From Nereida sp965655635 (GTDB taxonomy: Bacteria; Pseudomonadota; Alphaproteobacteria; Rhodobacterales; Rhodobacteraceae): a stretch of DNA of 64,000 nucleotides. Positions 26,643-34,628 of this stretch are shown piece after piece (the first letter of the stretch is position 1; every line of letters begins with the position of its first letter). Under the pieces are notes generated by a model. That model searched no databases, was not told the origin of the DNA, and saw only the letters and a program-made list of their open reading frames with translations. Both the position numbers and the translations under genes were made by a program. The DNA is taken from assembly GCF_965655635.1 (NCBI RefSeq), contig NZ_CBFHHE010000005.1, positions 46,028 to 110,027 of the forward strand, written 5' to 3'.

Positions 26643-27595
26643 GCTTTGGCACAATGCCAGACGGCACCGAAGTCCATAAGATCACCCTCACCAATGATGC
26701 GTTATCTGCAAGCTTTCTGACCTTTGGGGCGACGCTACAATCGGTCTATCTGAATGGCGATGCACAGAACCTGACCCTTGGGTTTGATGATCTTGGCTCG
26801 TATCTAGCCCCCGGCAACATGGTGGGTTGCGTCATCGGCCCAGTGGCGAACCGCATTGGCGGCGCACGCGCAATGTTCGACGGAAAAGAGTTGAAGTTCG
26901 ATCCATCCAGCGGCGGAAACACTTTGCACAGCGGCCCTGCTGGCTGGCACAATTGTGTGTGGGATATTGTGGACAGCACAGAGCGGTGCGTCACGTTTAT
27001 GCTCAAAGACCCTGACGGTTTGGGTGGTTTTCCCGGCAACAAAACTGTGACAGCGGCCTACGCCATTGCGGGCAACCGAATTGAACTTGCCATCGTGGTC
27101 ACAAGCGACGCACGAACCCCTGTTGCCGTAACCCACCACGGGTACTGGAACCTAACTGGGGCGCCAACAATCGATAACCACACCCTTGAGGTGCGCGCAG
27201 ATCAATACCTGACCTCAGAAAACAGTCTGCCCACGGGCATTACAGAAGTTGCGGGTACTGAGTTTGATTTTCGCACGCCACGGCTGATCGGAGATACGTC
27301 TGTCGATAACAACTTTTGCTTATCACAACAGACGTCCCCAATGCGCGAGATCGCGGTGCTGCGTGCCGGCGGCAAAGCCTTGCACCTATGGAGCACTGAC
27401 GTAGGCCTGCAGGTCTATGATGGTATCTCATTGAATGTAAACGGGCCGATGCCGCGCGCTGCTCTGGCGCTTGAGCCGCAAAGGTGGCCGGACGCGCTGA
27501 ACAATTCGGACTATCCATCCGTTACTTTGGAAGCCGACGGTGTGACCACTCAAGTCATGCGCTGGCAGTTTGAGAAAATCAGTTCTGAGAATTGA
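26627..27595 (+). CDS. galM: Aldose 1-epimerase (galactose mutarotase)
   Basis: 322 aa. It interconverts alpha- and beta-galactose so that the products of both galactosidases can enter one dehydrogenase. Family motifs: GPVANRIGGARAMFDG, NTLHSGPAGWHN, the catalytic His region THHGYWNL and the catalytic Glu in LEPQRWPDA. Last gene of the operon; its 3' end overlaps the convergent hydrolase gene by 17 bp. Confidence 0.88.
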   Translation: MAEIVSFGTMPDGTEVHKITLTNDALSASFLTFGATLQSVYLNGDAQNLTLGFDDLGSYLAPGNMVGCVIGPVANRIGGARAMFDGKELKFDPSSGGNTLHSGPAGWHNCVWDIVDSTERCVTFMLKDPDGLGGFPGNKTVTAAYAIAGNRIELAIVVTSDARTPVAVTHHGYWNLTGAPTIDNHTLEVRADQYLTSENSLPTGITEVAGTEFDFRTPRLIGDTSVDNNFCLSQQTSPMREIAVLRAGGKALHLWSTDVGLQVYDGISLNVNGPMPRAALALEPQRWPDALNNSDYPSVTLEADGVTTQVMRWQFEKISSEN

Positions 27596-28331
27596 TCAAA
27601 GGATCACCAATCATCTGCACCGCCGAGGCAAGATCGATCTTTTCGCCAAACTTTTCTTCGCGCAGAAAGCGCAGCGCATAAGCCATCACGATAGGGTTAT
27701 TCATCATAAACGTATGGCTAACCGGCAACGTGATGTGAGAACGCATGCCCGCCAATTTCGTACTTTCTACAGACACTTTACCGTCATGGGGCCCATCGAT
27801 CAAAACAGCACCAAGTGCGCCAAGCGGCACATTACCCGCAATGATGCCAACAGGATAATCAACGCCACCTAATTGACTGGGAACGCTGCCATCATTGGTG
27901 CCAAGTTGACGGCCAGCAGGACCATTGAGCCATTCAAAAGGCACCAAATCCCCAAAGGTATCCACCAACTCTGACCCCTGATTGGGGGGCGCAAGCATGA
28001 CAACACGCCCAAGATTAGCCGGGCGCGCCTTTTCAAGATAGGAGCGCACCAGAATGCCACCCATTGAGTGGGTGACGAAATGCACCTTGCGATCCCTACA
28101 TTCGGCAACCGCAGGGCCAAGCGTTTGGGCGACCAGCTCCTCAATTGGTAATTGGCGCGAGGGGTAGCCGGGGTTGACCGTGTGATAGCCCTGCGTCCGC
28201 AAAACGCCCTCAAGCACCGCAAGCGACGTGTCGCTACGAGCCAACCCATGTAACAGAACTACGCATTCGGCCGTTGCCGGTTGCGCGGTTAAACCCAATG
28301 CCATAAGCGCCTTAGCGACCCACGAACGCAT
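27579..28331 (-). CDS. Secreted alpha/beta hydrolase (lipase-like)
   Basis: 250 aa starting MRSWVAKALMALGLTAQPATAEC, a Sec signal peptide, so the product is probably periplasmic. The nucleophile elbow is THSMGG near residue 95, preceded by the oxyanion segment VLLHGLARS; APPNQGSELVD and a late SHTFMM His complete a lipase/PGAP1-like hydrolase pattern. The substrate is unknown. The ATG at 28331 is preferred over the TTG at 28340 because AGGA lies about ten bases upstream. It starts inside the last codons of ugd (20-bp overlap), so the two are probably co-transcribed. Confidence 0.75.
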   Translation of the reverse strand: MRSWVAKALMALGLTAQPATAECVVLLHGLARSDTSLAVLEGVLRTQGYHTVNPGYPSRQLPIEELVAQTLGPAVAECRDRKVHFVTHSMGGILVRSYLEKARPANLGRVVMLAPPNQGSELVDTFGDLVPFEWLNGPAGRQLGTNDGSVPSQLGGVDYPVGIIAGNVPLGALGAVLIDGPHDGKVSVESTKLAGMRSHITLPVSHTFMMNNPIVMAYALRFLREEKFGEKIDLASAVQMIGDPLINSQN

Positions 28332-29615
28332 AACTTTCAAATCCTGCCCGTTTCAAATCTTTTTCCGAATAAACATTGCGCAAATCTGCGAACCGCGGCG
28401 TGTTCATCCGCCGTGAAATCCGGTTCAAATCAAGCGCACGAAATTCGTTCCACTCGGTCAACAAAACACACAAATCAGCTTTCTGCACGGCCTTATATGC
28501 GTCCTCAGCCCACACCACACCCGGCAAAAGCGTTTCGCCCTCATGTTTGCCTTGCGGATCAGTAACGACCACTTTCGCCCCCGCGCCCACCAAAGCAGGC
28601 ACAATGGTAAGGCTTGGCGCATCACGCATGTCATCCGTATTGGGTTTGAACGTGACCCCCAGAACGGCGATGGTTTTGCCGTTAAAGCTGCCATCACAAA
28701 GGGTGAGAAGCTTCTCAATCATGCCGCGCTTGATCTCTTCATTCACCTTGATGACCGTTTCCGTGATCTGCATTGGCACCGCATATTCTTGGCCAATACG
28801 CGCCAAGGCTTTGGTATCTTTGGGGAAACAAGATCCGCCATAGCCAGGCCCTGCGTGTAAGAATTTATTGCCGACCCGCACATCAAGGCCCATGCCTTTC
28901 GAGACCTCCTTCACGTCCGCACCAACTTTTTCACACAGTGCAGCAATCTCATTGATGAATGTGATCTTGGTGGCGAGAAATGCATTGGCGGCGTATTTGA
29001 TCATCTCCGCACTTTCCAAATCCGTGGTCACAATTGGAAAATCCCTCAGAAAAAGGGGACGGTAGATTTCAGCCATCACGTCTGCGGCACGTTCGTTTTG
29101 CACCCCAACTACCACTCGATCTGGGCGCATAAAATCATCTATTGCCGCCCCCTCACGCAAGAACTCGGGTTTGATGCCACATCGAACAACGCGCCTTTGT
29201 TTGCTTTGCGGATAATCTGTTTAACCTGACGGTTTGTGCCAACGGGGACTGTCGATTTGGTCACCACCACTGTGTAGTCATCGATTAGATGCGCAACCTC
29301 TTCTGCAGCGGCATATACATATGTAAGATCCGCGTGCCCGTCGCCCCGACGAGTCGGTGTGCCGACAGCAATAAATACCGCATCGGCACCCTTCATGGCA
29401 CTGGCCAGATCAAGGGTGAACGACAGCCGACCAGCCCCAACATTTTTCGTCATCAGCGCTTCAAGGCCAGGCTCAAATATTGGGACGTGACCCGCATTTA
29501 GCTGCTCAATCTTGGCGGGATCCTTATCAACACATACTACGTCATGCCCAAAGTCCGAGAAACAAATCCCCGAAACAAGCCCGACATAGCCGGTTCCAAT
29601 CATCGCGATGCGCAA
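28312..29615 (-). pseudogene. ugd: UDP-glucose 6-dehydrogenase, broken by a -1 frameshift
   Basis: The gene would encode a UDP-glucose dehydrogenase of about 434 aa that makes UDP-glucuronate. The N-terminal part (29615 down to about 29168) has the NAD motif GTGYVGLVSG and KSTVPVGT. The C-terminal part has FLREGAAIDDF, the catalytic-Cys motif GYGGSCFPKDTKAL and GVTFKPNTDDMRD. One base is missing in the CCCG run at 29166-29169 on the minus strand, exactly between Pro and Glu of the conserved NPEFLREG. All else is intact, so this is a very recent lesion or a sequence error. Unrepaired, translation stops after about 158 codons and the catalytic Cys is lost. Divergent from the UDP-glucuronate epimerase gene, which needs its product. 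Confidence 0.85.
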
Positions 29616-29755
29616 TTAACCACTCCTGACACTCATTGGTCTAACTCGTCAAAACAACGCGCGGGGCAGCGGTGCAAAATTGGCCGCGTTCCGCTCTAAC
29701 TTTTGACTTATTTGCGCACGATACTCAGCGATAATGACAAGAGTGAGGCACTTAG

Positions 29756-30793
29756 ATGACTGAACAAAGAACCGCGTTGGTAACTGGCTCGGCGGGCTTC
29801 ATCGGCTTTCACCTGTGCCAAAGACTGCTGCGCGACGGATTCCGTGTGATCGGTCTAGACGCCATGACAGATTACTATGACGTTGCCCTGAAGCAGCGCA
29901 GACATCAGATTTTACTTCAAAGCGAAGGGTTCACAGCCTGTGAAGACAGGCTAGAAGGCGAACAGGTGCTGCATAACCTTTTTGAAAAGTACCGCCCTGA
30001 TGTGGTTGTGCACCTCGCTGCCCAAGCAGGTGTTCGCTATTCAATCGACAACCCGCGCAGCTATGTTCAGTCCAATCTAATCGGCACTCACGAGCTGTTG
30101 GAAGCGGGCCGCGCCTTTCCGCCCGCACATATGCTGCTTGCCTCCACCAGTTCCGTGTACGGTGCCAACACGCAAATGCCTTACGCCGAAACCGACAAGG
30201 CAGATACGCAGATACGCAGATACGCAGATACGCAGATGTCATTTTATGCGGCCACCAAAAAGGCAAACGAAGCGATGGCCCACAGCTATGCTCATCTGTT
30301 TGGCCTGCCTATCACAATGTTCCGCTTTTTCACTGTTTACGGCCCTTGGGGGCGGCCAGACATGGCGCTTTACAAATTCACACGCAACATTTTGGCCGGT
30401 GAGCCGATTGATGTGTACAACCACGGCGAAATGAGCCGAGACTTCACCTATGTGAGCGATCTGGTCGAAGCGATCCGCTTACTTATTGAAGCAGTCCCTG
30501 AACGTAGCGAAAATATCGCCCCGAATGATAGCATGTCACCAGTTGCGCCATGGCGTGCGGTGAATGTAGGAAACTCAGAGCCGGTCAAACTGATGGATTT
30601 CATAGCCGCCATTGAAAAAGCCACTGGAAAAACCGCAAAACTTAACATGATGGACATGCAGGCCGGCGACGTGCCCGCGACATGGGCAAACGCGCAATTG
30701 CTAAAAGACCTGACCGGATACCAACCTCAAACAAGCGTTGCACAGGGCGTCGAGGAATTCGTGCGCTGGTACTGCGACTATTACCAGACATAA
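29756..30793 (+). CDS. UDP-glucuronate 4-epimerase-like NAD-dependent epimerase
   Basis: 345-aa extended SDR: NAD motif TGSAGFIGFHL, DAMTDYYDVALK, HLAAQAGVRYS, catalytic SSVYG...SFYAATKKANE (Tyr and Lys intact), and RFFTVYGPWGRPDMA. These fit UDP-glucuronate epimerases that supply UDP-galacturonate for surface polysaccharide. An insertion of eight residues (TQIRRYAD) just before the catalytic Tyr is encoded by three extra copies of an 8-bp repeat; the frame is kept because 3 x 8 = 24. The start has GAGG further upstream. Next to ugd, which makes its presumed substrate. Confidence 0.85.
   Translation: MTEQRTALVTGSAGFIGFHLCQRLLRDGFRVIGLDAMTDYYDVALKQRRHQILLQSEGFTACEDRLEGEQVLHNLFEKYRPDVVVHLAAQAGVRYSIDNPRSYVQSNLIGTHELLEAGRAFPPAHMLLASTSSVYGANTQMPYAETDKADTQIRRYADTQMSFYAATKKANEAMAHSYAHLFGLPITMFRFFTVYGPWGRPDMALYKFTRNILAGEPIDVYNHGEMSRDFTYVSDLVEAIRLLIEAVPERSENIAPNDSMSPVAPWRAVNVGNSEPVKLMDFIAAIEKATGKTAKLNMMDMQAGDVPATWANAQLLKDLTGYQPQTSVAQGVEEFVRWYCDYYQT
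30200..30237 (+). repeat. Octanucleotide tandem repeat inside the epimerase gene
   Basis: Four perfect copies of GCAGATAC plus a partial copy (GCAGAT). Because 8 is not a multiple of 3, gain or loss of one unit shifts the reading frame, while a change of three restores it. This is the form of a simple-sequence contingency tract. Confidence 0.95.
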
Positions 30794-30802
30794 TGAGTAA
30801 AA

Positions 30803-30879
30803 TGGTGGCGTGGGGGAGACTTGAACTCCCGACCTATCGATTATGAGTCGATCGCTCTAACCAACTGAGCTACCGCGCC
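30803..30879 (-). tRNA. tRNA-Met (anticodon CAT), elongator type
   Basis: 77-nt cloverleaf on the minus strand with encoded CCA. D stem GCTC/GAGC, anticodon stem ATCGA/TCGAT with loop CTCATAA, T stem GGGAG/CTCCC with loop TTCAAGT. The acceptor stem begins with a G1-C72 pair and the discriminator is A, so it is not an initiator of the usual C1-A72 form. Pair 5:68 is C-A, a mismatch. tRNA-Ile2 (lysidine-modified CAT) is the alternative, but the overall sequence resembles alphaproteobacterial elongator tRNA-Met. Confidence 0.92.
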
Positions 30880-30889
30880 ACTGGCGGCT

Positions 30890-30918
30890 GATTTATCGAC
30901 GGCACCCCATGGCGTCAA
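30890..30918 (-). promoter_or_regulatory. Promoter of tRNA-Met
   Basis: Minus strand: TTGACG (30918-30913), 17-nt spacer, TAAATC (30895-30890), ten bases before the tRNA 5' end. Confidence 0.65.
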
Positions 30919-30960
30919 CCCGCAAACTCGTGCAAACTGCCTTCAACGAAGGGGATGACC

Positions 30961-32373
30961 ATGATTTCTGAATTGCAAAGCATCGTTGGCGAAAATTATG
31001 TGACAACCGGCAAGGATTTAGCAGCCTATTCCAGCGACTGGGTCGGCTGGTATAGCTGGAAACCTCTTGCACTGGTCTGTCCTGCAAATACCGCAGAAGT
31101 TGCAGCACTGGTCAAATGGGCGAACGAAAACAAAACCGCAATCGTGCCCGTGAGCGGCAATACCGGCCTGAATGGTGGAACCCATGCTGAAGGGGCCGTG
31201 ATGCTATCGCTCGACCGGCTCAACAAAATTCGCGAAATGCGGGCTGATGCACGCGTGGCAGTTGTTGAGGCTGGCGTAATAATGTCCCAACTACATGATG
31301 CAGCCGACGCCTTGAACCTTGTGTTTCCAATGACGTTTGGAGCCAAAGGAAGCGCGATGATCGGCGGAATGCTATCGACCAACGCAGGCGGCTCAAACGT
31401 TTTGCGTTACGGCAACACCCGCGATCTTTGCCTTGGTCTTGAAGTGGTCACCCCCCAAGGCGAGATCATGGACCTGATGGGCGCGCTTCATAAAGACAAC
31501 TCTGGTATCAACCTAAAGCACTTGATGATCGGTGCAGAAGGTACCCTGGGAATCATTACTGCCGCCGTTATGAAGCTGGCCCCGAAGCCATTGGCCTATG
31601 CCACAGCCATGCTGGCGGTGCCCAGCCTTGATGATGCTTTGCGCCTTCTGAACAACCTTCAGCAAGCAACAGGCGGCGGTGTTGAAGCATTTGAATATAT
31701 GACGCGCCCGTATGTTGAGGCGCATATGAAAAACCACGGCGGCGGAGAACCCTTCGATGCACCGCACCAGATAAATATCTTGTGCGAAGTAGGTGCTACG
31801 GCGCCGCGTGACGCAGACGTGCAACCCGACGGGTCAGTTCCGATCACATCGTATCTTGAGGATGTCTTGGGCCAAATGGTGGAAACCGGTCAGGTGTTGG
31901 ATGCCGTAATTGCACAAAACGAGGCGCAACGCCGCCAAATGTGGGAGCGGCGCGAGGCAGCGGGTGAGGTTCTTCTAAGCCACAAACCACTGGTCAACAC
32001 AGATGTTTCCGTCGCGCTTGACGATGTCAGCCGCTTTATCAGGCTTGCAGATGCGCGGACGCAGCAGATTGATCCCGGCGCACAACCCATGATCGTCTCA
32101 CACTTGGGCGACGGCAATGTGCACTATGCGGTATGGCCCACGACACATGATGAGGCCGTGCATAAATCCATGGTCGAGGCGATTGAGGATTGCGTCGTTG
32201 AAGTGCAAGGAAGCTTTTCGGCCGAACATGGCATTGGGATCTCAAAGCTTGATACGATGTCGCGACGCAAAGACCCCGCGGCCCTTGCGATGATGCGCAC
32301 GCTGAAAACGGCGCTCGACCCCAATAATATCCTCAATCCCGGCAAAGTGATTCCACCGGCGCCGGCCGATTAA
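30961..32373 (+). CDS. FAD-binding 2-hydroxyacid dehydrogenase (GlcD/D2HGDH family)
   Basis: 470 aa. Vanillyl-alcohol-oxidase-type FAD domain with PVSGNTGLNGGTHAEGAV and STNAGGSNVLRYGNTRDL, then a C-terminal domain with HLGDGNVHY and FSAEHGIGISKLD. The family oxidises D-2-hydroxyacids such as D-lactate, glycolate or D-2-hydroxyglutarate and passes electrons to a quinone, cytochrome or ETF. The exact substrate cannot be told from sequence. I place the start at 30961 (GAAGGGG eight bases upstream) rather than at the ATG at 30955, which abuts that site. Convergent with hemC; the stops overlap by 4 bp. Confidence 0.85.
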   Translation: MISELQSIVGENYVTTGKDLAAYSSDWVGWYSWKPLALVCPANTAEVAALVKWANENKTAIVPVSGNTGLNGGTHAEGAVMLSLDRLNKIREMRADARVAVVEAGVIMSQLHDAADALNLVFPMTFGAKGSAMIGGMLSTNAGGSNVLRYGNTRDLCLGLEVVTPQGEIMDLMGALHKDNSGINLKHLMIGAEGTLGIITAAVMKLAPKPLAYATAMLAVPSLDDALRLLNNLQQATGGGVEAFEYMTRPYVEAHMKNHGGGEPFDAPHQINILCEVGATAPRDADVQPDGSVPITSYLEDVLGQMVETGQVLDAVIAQNEAQRRQMWERREAAGEVLLSHKPLVNTDVSVALDDVSRFIRLADARTQQIDPGAQPMIVSHLGDGNVHYAVWPTTHDEAVHKSMVEAIEDCVVEVQGSFSAEHGIGISKLDTMSRRKDPAALAMMRTLKTALDPNNILNPGKVIPPAPAD

Positions 32374-33311
32374 TTCAGCCAACTGAAGAAGTCATCGTCC
32401 GCTTGACTGCGCAACTTACGGGCCATTTCAACGCCCAGCTTTGCGCCGTCAGCCACAGAACAGGTTTGCTCATCACTAAGCACCTCAGAACCATCAACGC
32501 GCAAAATTTCACCGCGCAAGGTCAGAGTATCGCCATCAATAGTGGCCAAGCCGCCAATTGGCGTTTCGCATGATCCGTCAAGAGCACCCAAAAAGGCGCG
32601 CTCCGCCGCAAGACGTTGGGTCGAGAGGGTGTCATTGATGGCGCTCAGCATCTCGCTCATGCGGTCATCACCCAAACGCTGTTCAATACCGATACAACCT
32701 TGAGCCACCGCCGGAAGCATTTCTTCAGCCTCAATGGCGGTGCGGGGCACTTCGTCCATTGCCAACCGGTTCAACCCGGCCATGGCAAGGAAGGTTGCTT
32801 CAGCCACGCCGTCATTCAACTTTTTTAATCGCGTTTGAACGTTTCCACGAAATTCGACGATTTCCAGATCAGGACGATAATTCAAAAGCTGCGCTTTGCG
32901 TCGCAGGGATGACGTGCCAACCACAGCCCCCTCGCGCAGATCAGCAAGCTTGCCGCCGTCCAAAGAGACAAACGCATCACGCACGTCTTCACGGGGCAAA
33001 TAAGTCGTCAGCGCAAGCCCGTCTGGCTGCGCAACGGGCATATCTTTCATCGAATGGACTGCAATATCAATCGCGCCGGACAGCAGATCGTCTTCAATCT
33101 CGCGGGTAAACAGACCCTTGCCGCCGATTTCTTTCAAAGGCCGGTCCAAAATGCGGTCACCGGTTGTTTTGATCACAACAATCTCAAAAGCACCCTCAGG
33201 CAGATTAAAGGCCGTCATCAACCTTTGACGGGTTTCATAAGCCTGCGCGAGCGCAAGCGGCGAACCACGAGTGCCGATTTTCAACGGTGCATCGGGAGAA
33301 GGTAGAGTCAT
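32370..33311 (-). CDS. hemC: Hydroxymethylbilane synthase (porphobilinogen deaminase)
   Basis: 313 aa. Polymerises four porphobilinogens to hydroxymethylbilane in tetrapyrrole synthesis. IGTRGSPLALAQA at the start, VHSMKDMP, GTSSLRRKAQLL...RGNVQTRL and the dipyrromethane-binding cysteine in DGSCETPIGG are intact. Divergent from hemE, and a PpsR-type box lies 10-27 nt upstream of the start codon, so expression is probably linked to oxygen/light control of pigment synthesis. Confidence 0.95.
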   Translation of the reverse strand: MTLPSPDAPLKIGTRGSPLALAQAYETRQRLMTAFNLPEGAFEIVVIKTTGDRILDRPLKEIGGKGLFTREIEDDLLSGAIDIAVHSMKDMPVAQPDGLALTTYLPREDVRDAFVSLDGGKLADLREGAVVGTSSLRRKAQLLNYRPDLEIVEFRGNVQTRLKKLNDGVAEATFLAMAGLNRLAMDEVPRTAIEAEEMLPAVAQGCIGIEQRLGDDRMSEMLSAINDTLSTQRLAAERAFLGALDGSCETPIGGLATIDGDTLTLRGEILRVDGSEVLSDEQTCSVADGAKLGVEMARKLRSQADDDFFSWLN

Positions 33312-33320
33312 AATTTACAT

Positions 33321-33338
33321 TGTCCACTTTTGTTGACA
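33321..33338. promoter_or_regulatory. PpsR/CrtJ-type operator between hemC and hemE
   Basis: TGTC-N10-GACA (TGTCCACTTTTGTTGACA), an exact match to the palindromic consensus of the photosynthesis repressor PpsR/CrtJ. Its right end coincides with a TTGACA that could be a -35 element for hemE. A nearly identical 18-mer (16 of 18 bases) precedes hemF. Confidence 0.65.
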
Positions 33339-33482
33339 CACTAGGTGTCTATAAGTTGAATGGCCATTCCTCAACCCCGAGAACCTTAACTGGCCACATT
33401 CAAAAAGCAAAATATCTTTTCGCAAGAAAAGTCCCGTGATACCAAGCGCCTAGTTCGGCGCGCCCGAAGCAAGGAAATTCCG

Positions 33483-34541
33483 ATGAAGGACAGCATCACC
33501 ATGACAAAGCCAAAGAAATTGCTGCAAAGCCTTGCGGGCGAAACGCTTGAGACGCCGCCGATCTGGATGATGCGCCAAGCAGGGCGCTACCTGCCCGAGT
33601 ATCGCGCCACCCGCGCGCAGGCCGGTGATTTTCTATCACTTTGCTACAATCCGGAATTGGCCGCAGAAGTAACGCTTCAGCCGATCCGCCGCTACGGCTT
33701 TGATGCTGCGATTCTTTTTGCAGACATTTTGCTAATCCCCGAAGCACTTGGCGCTGATCTTTGGTTTGTCACCGGCGAAGGCCCCCGCCTTTCCACCATC
33801 ACAACCGACGCGGACTTTGCCAAAATTAAAAGCGCGGATGATGTTCATGATCACCTTGCGCCAATTTATGAGACCGTAACGATTCTTGCACGTGAACTGC
33901 CGGAAGAAACTGCGCTGATCGGCTTTGCTGGCGCGCCTTGGACCGTTGCCACATATATGATCGCAGGTCGCGGCACCCCTGACCAAGGGCCCGCACATCA
34001 GCTGATTGCTGAGAACCGCCCGCTGTTTGAAGCGCTGATTGACCGTTTAACGGACGCGACCATTGCATATTTGTCGATGCAAATCGAAGCAGGTGCAGAA
34101 GTCGTTAAACTGTTCGACAGCTGGGCAGGCTCACTTAAAGGTGACGACTTCCAGAAATACGCCCTTGCCCCCGCTATCAAGATCATCACAGCACTTAAAG
34201 CAAAACACCCCACCACACCGATCATCGCCTTCCCCCGCGAAGCAGGTGATGGTTACATCGGCTTTGCCAAAGCAACAGGCGCAGACTGCGTTGCCCTCGA
34301 CAACTCCGTCAGTGCCGAATGGGCCGCGCGCAATGTTCAAGTTGATAGCTGCGTTCAGGGTAACCTCGCCTCAAGCCATATGGTCACCGGCGGCCAAGCA
34401 CTTGTTGATGAAACACGTGCCATCGTTGATGCCTTCAAGGGTGGGCCACATATTTTTAATCTTGGTCACGGCATCACACCCGATGCTGATCCCGAAAACG
34501 TACAACTGATGATCGACACGGTCCGCGAAAAACGCAGCTAA
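33483..34541 (+). CDS. hemE: Uroporphyrinogen decarboxylase
   Basis: 352 aa. Converts uroporphyrinogen III to coproporphyrinogen III in the cytoplasm. Signature segments WMMRQAGRYLPEYR near residue 30 and GFAGAPWTVATYM near 140 are intact. The ATG at 33483 has AAGGAA seven bases upstream; a second in-frame ATG at 33501 is less likely. Divergent from hemC, with the PpsR-type box between them. A bidirectional-looking terminator follows. Confidence 0.95.
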   Translation: MKDSITMTKPKKLLQSLAGETLETPPIWMMRQAGRYLPEYRATRAQAGDFLSLCYNPELAAEVTLQPIRRYGFDAAILFADILLIPEALGADLWFVTGEGPRLSTITTDADFAKIKSADDVHDHLAPIYETVTILARELPEETALIGFAGAPWTVATYMIAGRGTPDQGPAHQLIAENRPLFEALIDRLTDATIAYLSMQIEAGAEVVKLFDSWAGSLKGDDFQKYALAPAIKIITALKAKHPTTPIIAFPREAGDGYIGFAKATGADCVALDNSVSAEWAARNVQVDSCVQGNLASSHMVTGGQALVDETRAIVDAFKGGPHIFNLGHGITPDADPENVQLMIDTVREKRS

Positions 34542-34563
34542 CCAGATTCATCAGATCAACAAA

Positions 34564-34597
34564 AAAGGCCGTGCATTCATTTGCGCGGCCTTTTGTA
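34564..34597 (+). terminator. Terminator after hemE
   Basis: Eleven-pair stem AAAGGCCGTGC / GCGCGGCCTTT (one G-T pair) with an 8-nt loop, then TTTT. Six As on the left make it usable on the minus strand for hemF too. Confidence 0.8.
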
Positions 34598-34628
34598 TTT
34601 TATGAACCGAAAAGCAGTGGACCGAGGT

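Noticed and set aside
27579..27595. Convergent 17-bp overlap of galM and the hydrolase gene as a sign of a misassembly
   Set aside because: Both C-termini look natural, and similar small convergent overlaps occur elsewhere in the window (FAD dehydrogenase/hemC).
30200..30237. Repeat array considered as a CRISPR remnant
   Set aside because: The repeats are 8 bp, directly contiguous without spacers and lie inside a coding frame.
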